A stretch of 64,000 nucleotides of DNA from Agrypnia vestita (lineage: Eukaryota > Arthropoda > Insecta > Trichoptera > Phryganeidae), in contig JADDOH010000295.1 of NCBI GenBank assembly GCA_016648135.1, forward strand, positions 62,001 to 126,000. The letters run 5' to 3'. A program made the translations under genes and the position numbers. Each line of letters starts with the position of its first letter. Positions within the stretch are counted from its first letter, which is position 1. The notes beneath the pieces were generated by a model that was not told the DNA's origin, made no database searches, and was given only the letters and a program-made list of their open reading frames with translations. Shown piece after piece: positions 36,971 to 47,576 of the stretch.

Positions 36971-37858
36971 ATTAATTTGCTTAAAAAACTATTGTTTAGT
37001 TATAAACAGGTATAAATACATACTTTTTTAAACGTTCAGTAGCACCTACTTAGACATATTTTGGAAATATTTACAGGTTTTCAAAGCGCAATATCTGAGC
37101 ACATCGTGCATATAAATATGCTAATTTATTTACACTTATTACTTACTTTTATTCTTTGTAAAAAATTACTTACTTTTATCTTTCCAATCTACTCCCAACA
37201 ACATTTTTTGCCATTTAATTTTTATCCATTTTTATATAATTGCGATAACAGCCATAACAAATAACGAATACTGATTAATGTTTCTTTATACTTATGTCTT
37301 TGGCTGCATTGAAACAACTGTGTCAATGTTAGGAAATTATTTTAATCTGAATTCTTGGAACGTCATTTAACACATTTTTCTTCTTTAATAGCGTTACAGT
37401 CCAAATTGTTGACCCTCGGTCTCCTCATTTTCCCATCTCCTTTTCTAATTATTCACAAGTTGATAGATTATTAGCATCTTTCTTCACATTATCTCCCTGC
37501 CGAAGCCTTGATCTTCCAATCAATATTTCCTCCCTGAATTTCCATCGAGTATTCTTTTTGGGTTCGTCAATCATGCACACAATGCAGGTATTCCGCTCAT
37601 TTTAATGAAATCAATTTTATATGTATTGACTCTGGACTCACTGTAAAATTTGCAATTGTATCTAATCGTCCACATTCTTTCTTCATTCGCAAAAGCGCCA
37701 AAAAAAAAAACGTAAAATAATATCACATATAAATTACATAACCATTTTACCATTTACATGTTCATAATTCTCATTGTGGTCGAAATAAGTGATGTGCCCA
37801 AAAACAAATTACTTTTTCATACAGGTATAGAAATAAAAAAAATTAAAACACCTTTTAG

Positions 37859-38396
37859 AGGGTGTAACAGAGCTAGTCCACAATACTTTACAGGTGATTC
37901 CTGCCTTGTTTATGAGTCAAAAATGTTTAAGCAACCATGACCTAATATCCATAGTTATGGAGTTATGTAATATCAATGTTTGCATTTTTTTCTATATTTC
38001 TGACTTATTTTTTACAAAAAGTTGATGTATCATTACAGTGACATATATATCGATTACGAAAAATTCATTCGTTTCAGTAAAAGTTAAATAAAATAGTAAA
38101 AACCTCGAAAATTTTCCAATTGGAATTGGAAGGTTTTTATCATTTTATTTGACATGTTTTAAAGGAAATTAATTTCTAATATTAGATATAAGTTACTGTA
38201 ATGATAGCTCAACGTTTTGAAAAAAATAAGATAGAAATATTGAGGGAAGAAAATGCCAAATTTGATGTCGCATATCTCCTTAACTATTGATATTAGGTCA
38301 TGGTTGCTTGAATTTTTTTTCTGATTTTCGCTGATTTTCGACTCATAATCAAAACAGGAATCCACCTGTAAAGTATTGTGGACTCTGTTACACCCT
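37859..38396. mobile_element. Large foldback element, ~265-bp arms
   Basis: Starts AGGGTGTAACAG and ends CTGTTACACCCT. The two halves are inverted copies over almost the full length (CCTAATATC, GCATTTT, TATCATTACAGT, AAATAAAAT blocks), with practically no loop. Related copies at 1690-1850, 5940-5985, 6250-6765 and 29297-29460. No coding sequence. Confidence 0.8.
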
Positions 38397-38459
38397 ATAT
38401 ATATGAAAGCAAAGAAAATAGTAACAAAAAATCTTCAAAAATGAATCATGTCCAGTGTT

Positions 38460-39000
38460 AGTAGTTTAAGTATTTAAGAGACGAACTACAAAACCAATTT
38501 CGAATATCCTGAAATGTTGGCTAAAAATGCAAAGCCGGATAATTCGAGAACGGATGTATTGCAGCCATTGATTTTTATATGACGCCGATAAAGTCTTCAG
38601 ATTTAGATCCAATACACAGAAAGCAACTCGGGCGGCCAAAACGACGAGCAGACAATTGGACGATCAAGCCTCGACAATCCAAGCTATCGTCGTTTGGGGG
38701 GTTAGATCATGAAGGAAGCCTTGAATTAAACCGGATTTGCACGGGATGAACTGGAGGCACTGAGCAAGCAGGTAATAAACGACCGCTTTATAAAAATGGA
38801 TCATCATTCACCAGGCGGTCTATGAATTTTGTTGCCTAGCAGAGAATTGACCTCTAGTGCAGATAAGTGGGGCCATTTTGTGGACTGTGGACCTTGGTAA
38901 CGAATTTTCTTTTGCATTTACCCTTGTGAAAATATATTTAAGTTAGTTATGGATTTTGTTTATTTGTTGCTTAGTGTTTGTTTTCTTCAGGATTTGATTT
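38460..39000. other. Unassigned complex sequence
   Basis: Base composition is more balanced than its surroundings, and a short plus frame reads ARDELEALSKQVINDRFIKM near 38740, but frames are broken and I recognise no family. Could be a decayed gene or transposon. Confidence 0.3.
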
Positions 39001-39249
39001 GACTGGAAAACATTATTTTAACAAAAGATATTTATTTATTTATACAGTAGATACATAATAATGTTTTTTGTAATAAATTGATTCTATGTTATAACATTTT
39101 AAAGACACACTCCCCATAATATGAGCCAAAGCTCGAGCTTACGGGAGGAGTATTACAAGCCAAATTAAAGTACAAGAGCACAAGCCATTTAGAAGTAGTA
39201 ATTTTTTAATACAGAAACCATTTAAGACATGTGGGCAATGTTACAATAC

Positions 39250-39720
39250 ATCGATGTCCAAAATCAAGGATTTGACTTCTTTCTTAAACTGTTCGTATTT
39301 TGGAATGTTCCTTTCTTGAAATTTATTTTGCGACAATAATGTAGGTATTGTACCATTCAACTCCCAAGTATGTATAATGATGTTGTGCCATTGGGTTATT
39401 TGTCCCTTTGTTCTACGTCTATTACTTATACAGTCTAAAGGGTGAGATTTATTTATAAAATAATCTTTGTAAATTTGACGAAGGTGGGACAGGGAGTTTG
39501 TTTTGTATATTTTTGTGAGTAATGGTACATTAAGTTCTTGAAATATATTTACAGTAGGACAGTCATAAGGTTTTTTGAGAATCGTTATCGTTTTAATAAT
39601 TATTCTTTGTATTATGATTAATGGCTGTACGGCCCCTCCCCACCCAATAATACCATACTGTAGAGGGACTGCACTAACGCGTAATACACCATCTTAATAG
39701 ATTTTTTTTAAATATATTGC
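39250..39720 (-). mobile_element. LINE reverse-transcriptase C-terminal remnant
   Basis: A minus-strand frame without stops (about 39640 to 39255, no Met) reads LIIIQRIIIKTITILKKPYD and IFQELNVPLLTKIY, followed by a His/Arg-rich end. It is preceded in a shifted frame by VYYALVQSLYSMV. This is the thumb-to-C-terminus pattern of CR1/RTE-type LINEs (alpha-helix with Q+..I+.I, then LF.EL..L....IY). 5'-truncated and frameshifted. Confidence 0.6.
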
Positions 39721-40264
39721 GTGGATTGTAAAAAACATAGATCAATTTTCTCAATCGTTCCACGGTCAGATTGACATGGTCTTGCCATTTGACATGTTTG
39801 TCAATAGTAGTATTAGAACAAATACGTTCGGTTTGTCACGTTACAACCCGGTTTCAAGGCAAAGTGTAATTATTGGATATACTATACAAGCTACTATCAG
39901 TAGAGGTGGACTATATTTGGAATCTAGGATAACCACTTACAAGTAGTTATGAATGCACGTTTATACACACGTAGGTACTTTGATTAACAAACTCAAACGC
40001 GTTTTAAAAAGTTACTAAGTATAATTAGTTACTCTCGTGGTTTTGTAAATTTCACGATTGTATGTCATGCATAGTTCACTGGAAAGAAAGGAAAAAATGA
40101 AATTTCATTTAATATTAAATACTTTTTTAAATAATTTTACGATACTAACCACCATTTTTAACCACGCAAACACTAGGGCGAGACTTATTTAATGTGTAAT
40201 GCTGGCCAGAAAGTTTCCTGAGTGGGTGTACTAAGCTTGCTATCAATGGTGGGCTGCCAAGAAA

Positions 40265-41061
40265 TTAACAAGGGGCTCGCTTCGCCTCAAAGCTATTGGT
40301 TCTATGATTTTCGTTAGTTCTAGAGTCGATCTTTAGAAGATCGCGAAAAGTTTGATAATGCGATTTGTTATTACCTACATAAAGTTCTTTGCACAGTATA
40401 CTATATGCATATGCGTTTACATACATATAGGTAAGTCTTTTTTTTGTCTCGATAGATTCTTCTTCTTCTCCTTCATCAGCCTTCATCTCTCCACTGCTGG
40501 ATATAGGTCTCCACCTCTTCCATCCCTTCCTTCTTTCCCCCACATCGGCTATATCGTCGGCCCATTTCTTTTCAAATCTTCCGACGCCTCTTTTATTCTT
40601 CCAAGGTCTCCATTTCGGGACTCTACGAGGCCATCTTGTAGCGTCCTGCCTTGCAATATGCTCTGCCCATTGCCATTTTAGCTTCGCTACACGATCCATG
40701 ATATCCACTACTCTAGTTATGCGCATAATTTCATAATTTATTATTCTATCTCCTAGGCCAACTTCGAGAATGGATCTCTCCTTTTCTACACTTTTTTTAT
40801 AAGAGCCATAGTCTCCACTCCATACGTCATCACTGGCAGTATGCACGATTCAAAGTGTTTTATTTTTAGGCTAATTGGGATCTCTTTGTTCTCGAAGATA
40901 TGTTTGAATTTGCCAAAAGCAGCCCAGCTCATTCCTATTCGATAGATTGTAGTTCTAAAATTTAGGTCGTGTATCGAGGCCCTTTCATTATAAGCGTCCA
41001 TCCGCAAAAAATGAAATATTTGACGAGGAATTTCAAACACCGAGGAGGCGTTACGTTCCAT
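40265..41061 (-). mobile_element. RTE-type LINE C-terminal fragment
   Basis: Two overlapping minus frames. The first (41061-40786) has RIGMSWAAFGKFKHIF and SLKIKHFESCILPVMTYGVE. The second (40846-40265) has ILEVGLGDRIINYEIMRITR, VVDIMDRVAKLKWQWAEHIA and RWPRRVPKWRPW, then a Trp/Arg-rich end. These are the hallmark C-terminal motifs of RTE endonuclease/reverse transcriptases common in insects. A frameshift near 40800 and the loss of endonuclease and YADD regions make it non-functional. Confidence 0.85.
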
Positions 41062-41115
41062 GTTGCTTTTACACGAGCAGGAGATTTCTACTGGTTTGTT
41101 CAGATAATATTATAC

Positions 41116-41710
41116 TTAAAATAAAACACAAATCACTTTGTTTTCACCACTTTATTAGATTAAACAATCTACATGTTTCGAGAACAATGTTCCCTACTTC
41201 AGGATTATTGGTGTACTAAAATTGAAAAAGTAAACCATGCAAGTGTGTTACGGAGAAGGGATTGTTGAGGGGGGGGGGTTTGATTATCTGAGTTTGATTA
41301 TGCAAAACATTTAATAGAATATGACCACACTTTTAATATTAACATAAAATTAAAATTTTTACATTTCAGCTATAAGATCCCACAAATAAATAATCTGGAA
41401 ATACTTTAAATTAGGAAAAATGTTAATATTAATTCAAATTTAATAAATACATAGACAAAACTTTTGCGTAACCCAGTATTAAATATTTTTCCACTTAACA
41501 TTCCATCCTCTCCATATGACCCATAATAATTAACACCTCTGACCCCCTCCACTCCTATCAACCATCCCTTCACCGTAACACATTTGCATGGTTTACTTTT
41601 TCAATTTTAGTACACCAGTAATCCTGAAGAAGGGAACATTGTTCTCGAAACATGTAGATTGTTTAATCTGATAAAGTGGTGAAAACAACGTGATTTGTGT
41701 TTTATTTTAA
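41116..41710. mobile_element. Foldback of Penelope-type terminal repeats
   Basis: Left arm 41116-about 41275 and right arm about 41545-41710 are inverted copies starting TTAAAATAAAACACAAATCA. Each contains the hammerhead-like core; the right one is intact in its conserved bases, the left has CTGAAGT instead of CTGAAGA. No reverse transcriptase is present between them. Penelope-like elements often carry such ribozymes in their terminal repeats and occur as inverted pairs. Confidence 0.6.
41612..41672 (+). ncRNA. Candidate hammerhead ribozyme (Penelope type)
   Basis: CTGAAGA at 41624-41630 fits the CUGANGA core, AGGGAACATTGTTCTC (41631-41646) folds as stem II, GAAAC (41647-41651) gives the second core strand, and the GTA at 41654-41656 could be the cleavage triplet. 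Stem I pairs AATC (41620-41623) with GATT (41657-41660) and, beyond an internal loop, CAG with CTG. Stem III is very short, as in retroelement hammerheads. Self-cleavage is inferred, not shown. Confidence 0.5.
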
Positions 41711-42177
41711 TAATAATGTCACCACAAAGTTCAAGCCTTCATACGGAAGAAGAAATATTCTTCGAACAGTTAATATTATATTTTTCAACTTTGACGAGGG
41801 GCTCGCTGATCCAATTCAGACTGCGCCGGGGGCCCCCGAGCGCCCCCCGGGCCCCCCTGCCAGCGCCTGTTAAAGTGCAGCGGACTGCACGAGCCCGTGC
41901 AAGGCAGCAAGGTGACCCGCGAAGGCCGCACGAGGCGCGAGAATCAATTTAAATGACACACAGTTGCATTGTAACCACATTGTAATCGTTTGCAGGAATC
42001 TTGATTGGTTTTATAAGATACCTGTGTAGATAAATGAGAAAATAATATAAGAACTCACCACGCTTTACAGTTTACAGTTGTACAGAAAATGAAGTTTTGT
42101 GATTTAAAAAAAAACAAATATTATTAAACAAATTACAACTTCACAATAAGAATGTGTTTCCTTTAACAAATATTATT

Positions 42178-42310
42178 AGTTTGCTGGCTCGGGGTTCAAG
42201 TCCCATCTCCGGCCATTTAATTTGGTTTTTAGCCGTGAATTCTAACGAAATTACGGACGTTACACGAAGTCACGGACGGACAGACAGACAGACAACGAAA
42301 TTATTATGCT
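42178..42310 (+). repeat. Pol III-like B box and dispersed repeat tail
   Basis: GGGGTTCAAGTCCCATCTCC resembles a tRNA T-arm (B box). It is followed by a GACAGACAGACAGACA stretch and AACGAAATTATTATGCTTG, which recurs inverted near 4790. Probably a truncated SINE. Confidence 0.4.
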
Positions 42311-42699
42311 TGATAATACATCGTACGTGATAGTACGTGCCGTACAAAGTAAAATACAATTTAAACTGAATATAAAACTTAAATAATAGATCTAACAATG
42401 GATAAAATATCGTTATCTTCCATTATAAGTATTACATAATAAAAAGCGTGATCACTGATCATTGATCAGGGAGTTGTTTGATATTAAAAAAATTAGGGAT
42501 TTTTTAACTGCTCCCAATTTTACAATTTTATTTTTTGTCAATTGGGTATGCTACATTTTAAATATTTCATTTCTAAATAAGTACATACATAACCTTCTTT
42601 TCTGTCTCGGACAAACGTGCACTGAAGACTGTGCATCTTAGTCACGACGGAGGAGCTCCACGGGAATGGACATTCGTGGCCATTATTTTTTTTCTCAAA

Positions 42700-42960
42700 A
42701 ATATTTTCCCATCTCAATTATGATAATTTCGTTATCTGTTTGTCGTAACTTCTTAGAGTAATTTTATAAAATTTTCGGTTCACTGTGTGCGCAGAAAAAC
42801 TTTTTGTGCAATTTGAAGTTCCAGTGCTGTGATTTGTGCGCTAGGGGAGATATAAAGAAAAACATTGCTTACGGGTGTGAGACTATTTATATGAGAAACG
42901 TGTATGGAAGTCATTGTTTAACAATATTACATGATACCTTATATTTTAACGTCTTATTTA
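42700..42960. repeat. Pieces of two dispersed repeats
   Basis: 42700-42765 matches the 3110-3180 repeat (CCCATCTCAATTATGATAAT). 42870-42925 matches the CTCACAGAGACGA element arm (GTGAGACTATTTATATGAG, GAAACGTGTATGGAAGTC). Confidence 0.5.
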
Positions 42961-43142
42961 CACATTTAGAAATGTGTCATGTCATGAAATGATCGATAAT
43001 TGACAAAAACGTCAATTACCGATTATACCTATTATAATAAAATATCACCTCCGGCAGAAAATCAACAAAATGGTGAAAATAAAATAGCATCCGTGATAAA
43101 TAACGAAGCACTAAAAAATAAATTGTCATCGGAATTGTGGTC

Positions 43143-43240
43143 GGATGTACTCCGAAACGATCAATGGGATCCGAAACGTTGGCCAGAGAGGTCACATATA
43201 CACGGCAGAATATCCCAGAAAACTATACACAGAAGGTATT
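43143..43240 (+). repeat. Penelope-type repeat fragment
   Basis: GGGATCCGAAACGTTGGCC followed by AGAGAGGTCACATATACACG and GGCAGAATATCCCA matches 47290-47350 almost exactly. It holds the GAAAC half of a hammerhead core but not the CTGANGA half. An open frame across it (to 43242) is probably chance. Confidence 0.6.
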
Positions 43241-43475
43241 AGCTTTTTAAAATTTTGATGTTAATTTCTGTTGCTGCTCAATTGATGTTTTTAATTGTTA
43301 CACATGTCAAATCGACAAAAAAACACATCATACGCGACTACAGTAAGGCCCGCTCGTTTTTGCAATTTTGTTTTTATAAAAATTTTGGGTGCTGTATTTA
43401 ATGTGTACCTATTTTAGATTTTTTATCCGTCGATGAAGAACTGTCATTGATGAAAATTCTACTTTAGACAGTTGG

Positions 43476-43568
43476 TTCTATTTTCAAAACAAAAACGTTT
43501 AGCTTAATTTGAAAATAGTGTGAATATTGATATGATATGTACTCTGTGTACGAATCTCTATTTCTTTG
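43476..43568 (+). repeat. Family-1 SINE tail, headless
   Basis: Resembles the post-tRNA body of the SINEs at 52046 and 56928: TTCTATTTTCAAAACA, CGTTTAGCTTAATTTGAAAA, TAGTGTGAATATTGAT and CTCTATTT. The tRNA-like head is missing. Confidence 0.6.
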
Positions 43569-43569
43569 A

Positions 43570-44560
43570 AAAATATTTTCTTTGCCGGGGCGTCATCTTA
43601 ATATTTCAGGCACTTATAAAAGCTGTTAATACTCCAGGGAGGCTCCACTCTGCTCGTGGAGGAAACATAACTAGTTTATCCCTTGCTTGGTAATAATCTA
43701 ATAATGCGAGTAGCACAGCGGGGGCGGGGAAGGAATGTCTCCAGGGATGTTTTAATAAATACTGCTAAAGGCGACGACTGTTGTCCGTCAGGAGTTCTTT
43801 TACGAGCCGCGTGTCGGGAAAATATGAATAGGGGTATTTTTTTCTCATCTTCATTTAAATAAATAAATAAATTTGGGTATTTATATCTGCGTCTAAAACT
43901 GCGTTAAAAATAATGAAATATAAAATTTTATAACATTTTATAGAAGGGTCGTGGGTCGGGATATTATATTATTCATATATAATAATATAACGACGTTCTT
44001 ACGGATATTTAATATCTTTGTAGTCACCAACGCGAAGAACTACTAATTACGAAGTAACTTCACTGGTCATACTTAAACAAAATTGATTAGTCACAAGATT
44101 TATTTATTTTCTAATGAACTGTATGTTTCCTTAAATAAATATCTTCTATGCAGGTGCAGTATAATACATCTTTGGTATAATTAAGACCTATGCATCTGTA
44201 AAAGGTATGCATGTACCTATAATAAGAAAATTACTGGTAATAATCGAATGTACATATTTATATACAATCGTAGGACGGGCACGAAAGGCTTTGGAAACGA
44301 CTTGCATTTTATATTTGAAAAGTGTACCTTCAGAATAAAAAGGTTATATGTCCATCTGCTTAATATAGTTCAAAGGAAATTCACACTTCATTAACACAAC
44401 GGCGAACCAGCCGTCAAGATATGGCGGCTACAAAATACAACGCTCGCATATCAGCCATAAACGATGGCGGTTGAAGCTCCGCCCTCCACACATGTGTAGT
44501 TCAAGTGACACTAATTATTTTTATTAAAACATTTTCCAATGAGAAAAGAAAACCATTATA
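43570..44560. other. Complex unassigned sequence
   Basis: 43570-43810 is GC-richer and non-repetitive in this window. 44400-44500 has several ATGGCGG/GCCAT words, as in some promoters. No coding frame supported. Confidence 0.35.
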
Positions 44561-44624
44561 TTTATGATACACTATATATTTTTTTTGTGGTTGATAATAT
44601 TTATTTATTCTAAATTATTTATTA

Positions 44625-44763
44625 CATCTTCATGTACCCTGTCGGGTCCCCCCGACGTCGGTGATCACCTGGGAGAAAGTTTCCCTGTCCAGGGCAGTGC
44701 GGAACAGCTCTTCCACGCTTCTTATCCCGGTCTTATATTATTATTATTATTATTATTATTATC
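44625..44763 (-). mobile_element. Small LINE C-terminal fragment beside (TTA)n
   Basis: In minus sense a short frame reads GIRSVEELFRTALDRETFSQ and ends soon after GGTRQG, like the C-terminal tail of RTE/R-type LINE proteins (...A.DR..W...V....). An ATT/TAA microsatellite at about 44738-44763 abuts its start. Confidence 0.4.
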
Positions 44764-45104
44764 TTATATTATTCTTATTTATTACATAGAAAAGGTAAAT
44801 GTAGTTGCTTAACTAGACTAGTATGTTCTAAAGCAACTACCTGTACTGTTTTTGAAATTTTGTTATTAATTAGTGTATAATAAGTAATAAGTGTGTAATA
44901 ATTAGAAAGTAAACTTAACAAATTAACATCCCATAGAGAAAAAAAATCAAATGATATTTAGAGAAGGTATTTGAATTATATTGGCAATATATTGTAGATT
45001 CTTGGAGCACAGAACATGAAAAAGCGTTGGCCAAATTTTGTCTACGCATTTATATACGCATTTTAAATTTCCATACGCGTCACACTAATAAGGACTTTGG
45101 TATA

Positions 45105-45255
45105 TGGTAGCCATTGTAGTCAAGTGGGCATGACATTGGCTTCTCATATCAGGGTTCCGGCTTCGTTTGCCGTTGAAGACGCAAGTTTTTTAAGCCTGGG
45201 TATTTTTGAGAGGCATTTCGATACAGTAATTGGGCCTCATGGCCTGTTGTAGTTT
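45105..45255 (+). repeat. tRNA-like SINE (family 2)
   Basis: GTAGTCAAGTGGGCATGACA (A-box-like) and GGGTTCCGGCTTCG (B-box-like) at tRNA spacing, then a body with CCTGGGTATTTTTGAGAGGC and an A-rich end. The head matches 11327-11395. Confidence 0.5.
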
Positions 45256-45829
45256 AAAAAAATAATATTATGAATTAACAAAAAATAAATGTGTTTGTTT
45301 TGTCTGACGAACGCTTTTGATCTTTTTCAACATTGCTCCTAGATGGCAATGTTGAAAAAATTCCAACTGCAGCAATCAAATTTCTAGGCCCTTTTTAGTC
45401 GTTTCAACATTCCGCATGCATTTAATTATGATGTAAATTATGTAAATCTACCAAATTGTTCATAATAACAACATACATAATTATAATTAATTGATCTCTA
45501 TTTATAAACACTGCAACCAGCAGGTTCGTTGATTTTATCTATCTCAAATATTTTATTTTTTAAATGTACTTTTTAACAAATAGATTGTCAACAGGTTGTT
45601 ATTGCATTATATTCATAGATAGATATTCCTAGTGTGACATTAGTGTACAAAGTAAAAAAACACAATTTATTTTTTATGATTAAGAAATTAATAATGTATA
45701 CAAATAAATAAGTGTCATTAATCATTAATATTTACGAAACACTAGAACAACTATGACGCATTCGTTTGAAATAATACTTTGCAACAATGCTCTATTCATT
45801 TGTTATGATAATTTACGAATACGTCGGAG

Positions 45830-46140
45830 GGGTTGACACGTTAATTATTCAAAGTATTAAATTAAGAAGACTCTCGTTTTGCCGTGAATCCATCCAATTA
45901 TTATTTCCATACGCTCTTTGTGCATCGCCACGCGCTCTCGCCCGCGATTAAAATCTGTAATTTATCTCCCCCCGAGACCGCGGGCATAATTTGATACGAT
46001 GAACTGCGAGAGATGAACAAAGGACACCGTGACCCTTGAATAAAGTTACATCCCTCGCCGCGCGGCGCTCGTAAAAGTGTCAAATATTTTATGCGGCACA
46101 AAGGAGGGTAGTTTCTCTTCACGCGCTGCCCGCTCTAATC
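45830..46140. other. GC-rich non-repetitive island
   Basis: Balanced base composition with CpG-rich words (CTCGCCGCGCGGCGCTCG) within AT-rich flanks, no supported reading frame. Candidate conserved non-coding or promoter sequence; unproven. Confidence 0.35.
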
Positions 46141-46198
46141 TAGTCAACCTCACCCGTGGCTGCAGCAGACAGGGGGTATCGGTCCTAGCGGACAATAG

Positions 46199-46877
46199 CG
46201 CCGGCCGCACACCGGATGCGTTTTCGTACGAAATTGAGTAGTAAGTAAATGTGAAGTAAATTGAGTAGTATACGTACGAATACGCAATTTCTGACTTTCA
46301 AAGTAGTATTGAACATCGCACACTGTACACGATTTAGTAGTGCGTGTACGCACGTATAGATGCGACGTCCGACACGATCCGGATTCGTTCGACGTCCGAC
46401 ACGATGGATGTTGAAAATTTTGTCAATTTGACACATGACCACAAATGTTTGTGGGACCAATGTGATTCAAGTACGTAACCATCAGCGCAGATCATGGCGG
46501 AGAATCTCTAAAGAACTAAAAAAATACCTGTAAGTTAAATAATTTGGTTTAATGAATGTGAGGTATAATTATGTACTTCGAACAAAAAAACTTTTAAATA
46601 TTTCTCCTATGTTATGAGCTCTCGTTGCACTTTAATTCTCCCCAGCATTTGTGAATCTATTAGATAGATAGTCATGAAATTTGTCATTATTTAAGTCTGC
46701 CATAATATAGTTTTCTATAAGATACAGATTATTCATTTGGCACAAACGTCATTGGAGAAATGCGCAAAGTAACTGATCGTGACAACGCGTGACGCAATCA
46801 ATGTGCGCGCTCTAATACATACGAAAGTAGTCGTACGAATACGTACGTAATAATTCGTATCCAAAGTGCGGCCGGCC
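46199..46877 (+). mobile_element. PIF/Harbinger-like deleted element
   Basis: The left end CGCCGGCCGCACACCGGATG and right end mirror (GGATAC.., GTGCGGCCGGCC) are inverted repeats. The 3-bp TAG flanks both sides (46196-46198, 46878-46880), matching the 3-bp duplications of Harbinger elements. Inside is a MADF remnant, the accessory DNA-binding protein of this superfamily. No nuclease is present. Confidence 0.65.
46404..46530 (+). pseudogene. MADF (Myb/SANT-like) domain remnant
   Basis: ATG at 46404 gives MDVENFVNLTHDHKCLWDQC and then a frame break. The next frame gives NHQRRSWRRISKELKKYL. This is the order of a MADF domain (an N-terminal L.WD.. strand, then the W..I..EL helix). It belongs to the surrounding Harbinger-like element. 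Confidence 0.6.
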
Positions 46878-46883
46878 TAGTGT

Positions 46884-47568
46884 TGGGCGATCCGGCTCAT
46901 CCGCTCAATCGTTCAAATTGAACCGGTTCAGTGGGCCGGCTCAATTAGATCTGAATCTGAATCTGAGCTGATTAGTTCTTTGAACGGAATGTGTTCAATG
47001 TGAACTGTAACTGTGAAAGTGACTATGACTTTAATGCGAAGTATATTCTGGTGTGTATTAGTGAGTAACCTATGTAAGCATTCACTTTTCTTATCTTAAT
47101 ATCTTGACGCGCGTGTAAACAGTAAGATTTAATAGGTGATCTGTAACCACTATGTCGCGCCATGGTTTTTTCGAATATTTTGTGTATAGATTTTTGGGAT
47201 ATTCTGCCATGTATATGTGACCTCTCTGGCCGACGTTTTGGATCCTATTGCAGGGTCCATCATCAGGGCTGATCACATCACGGTCCCTGCAATGGGATCC
47301 GAAACGTCGGCCAGAGAGGTCACATACATATACACGGCAGAATATCCCACTATACACAGTAGATCCTGAACGGCCGCGAAAACCTGAGAACGTTTTTTCG
47401 AATGTCTGCGCTCGCCGCTCTTTCGCTCAAGTTGAGCGGATGAGCTGATCGCTAGCCGCTCTATCGCTCAAACCGAGCTGATTGATCTGATTGAGCGTTG
47501 AGTTGATAGAGATCCGCTCAACGAAAAGATCTGGTTCACTGAGCCAGTTCGTTCGCGAACGACGCACC
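46884..47568. mobile_element. hAT-like element with TGAGCGGAT-rich ends
   Basis: Direct repeats CTAGTGT flank it (46877-46883 and 47570-47576; 7 of 8 if one more base is counted), matching the 8-bp duplications of hAT elements. The ends (GGCGATCCGGCTC and the mirror of GGTGCGTCGTTCG) are weakly inverted. Both sides are rich in CCGCTCA/TGAGCGG words. The centre is occupied by the Penelope-type foldback 47145-47360. Confidence 0.45.
47145..47360. mobile_element. Penelope-type hammerhead repeats, head to head
   Basis: Left half (minus sense) and right half (plus sense) both read CTGATNA, a stem II with CCCTGCAAT loop region, (G/A)AAAC, then GTCGGCCAGAGAGGTCACAT and GGCAGAATATCCCA. Minus core: CTGATGA at 47266-47260, AAAAC at 47239-47235. 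Plus core: CTGATCA at 47269-47275, GAAAC at 47301-47305. Each has one change from the catalytic consensus, so neither looks active. Confidence 0.55.
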
Positions 47569-47576
47569 TCTAGTGT

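Noticed and set aside
42990..43242. Small protein gene with an 80-codon frame
   Set aside because: Its end lies in a Penelope-type repeat shared with 47290-47350, so the frame is likely chance.
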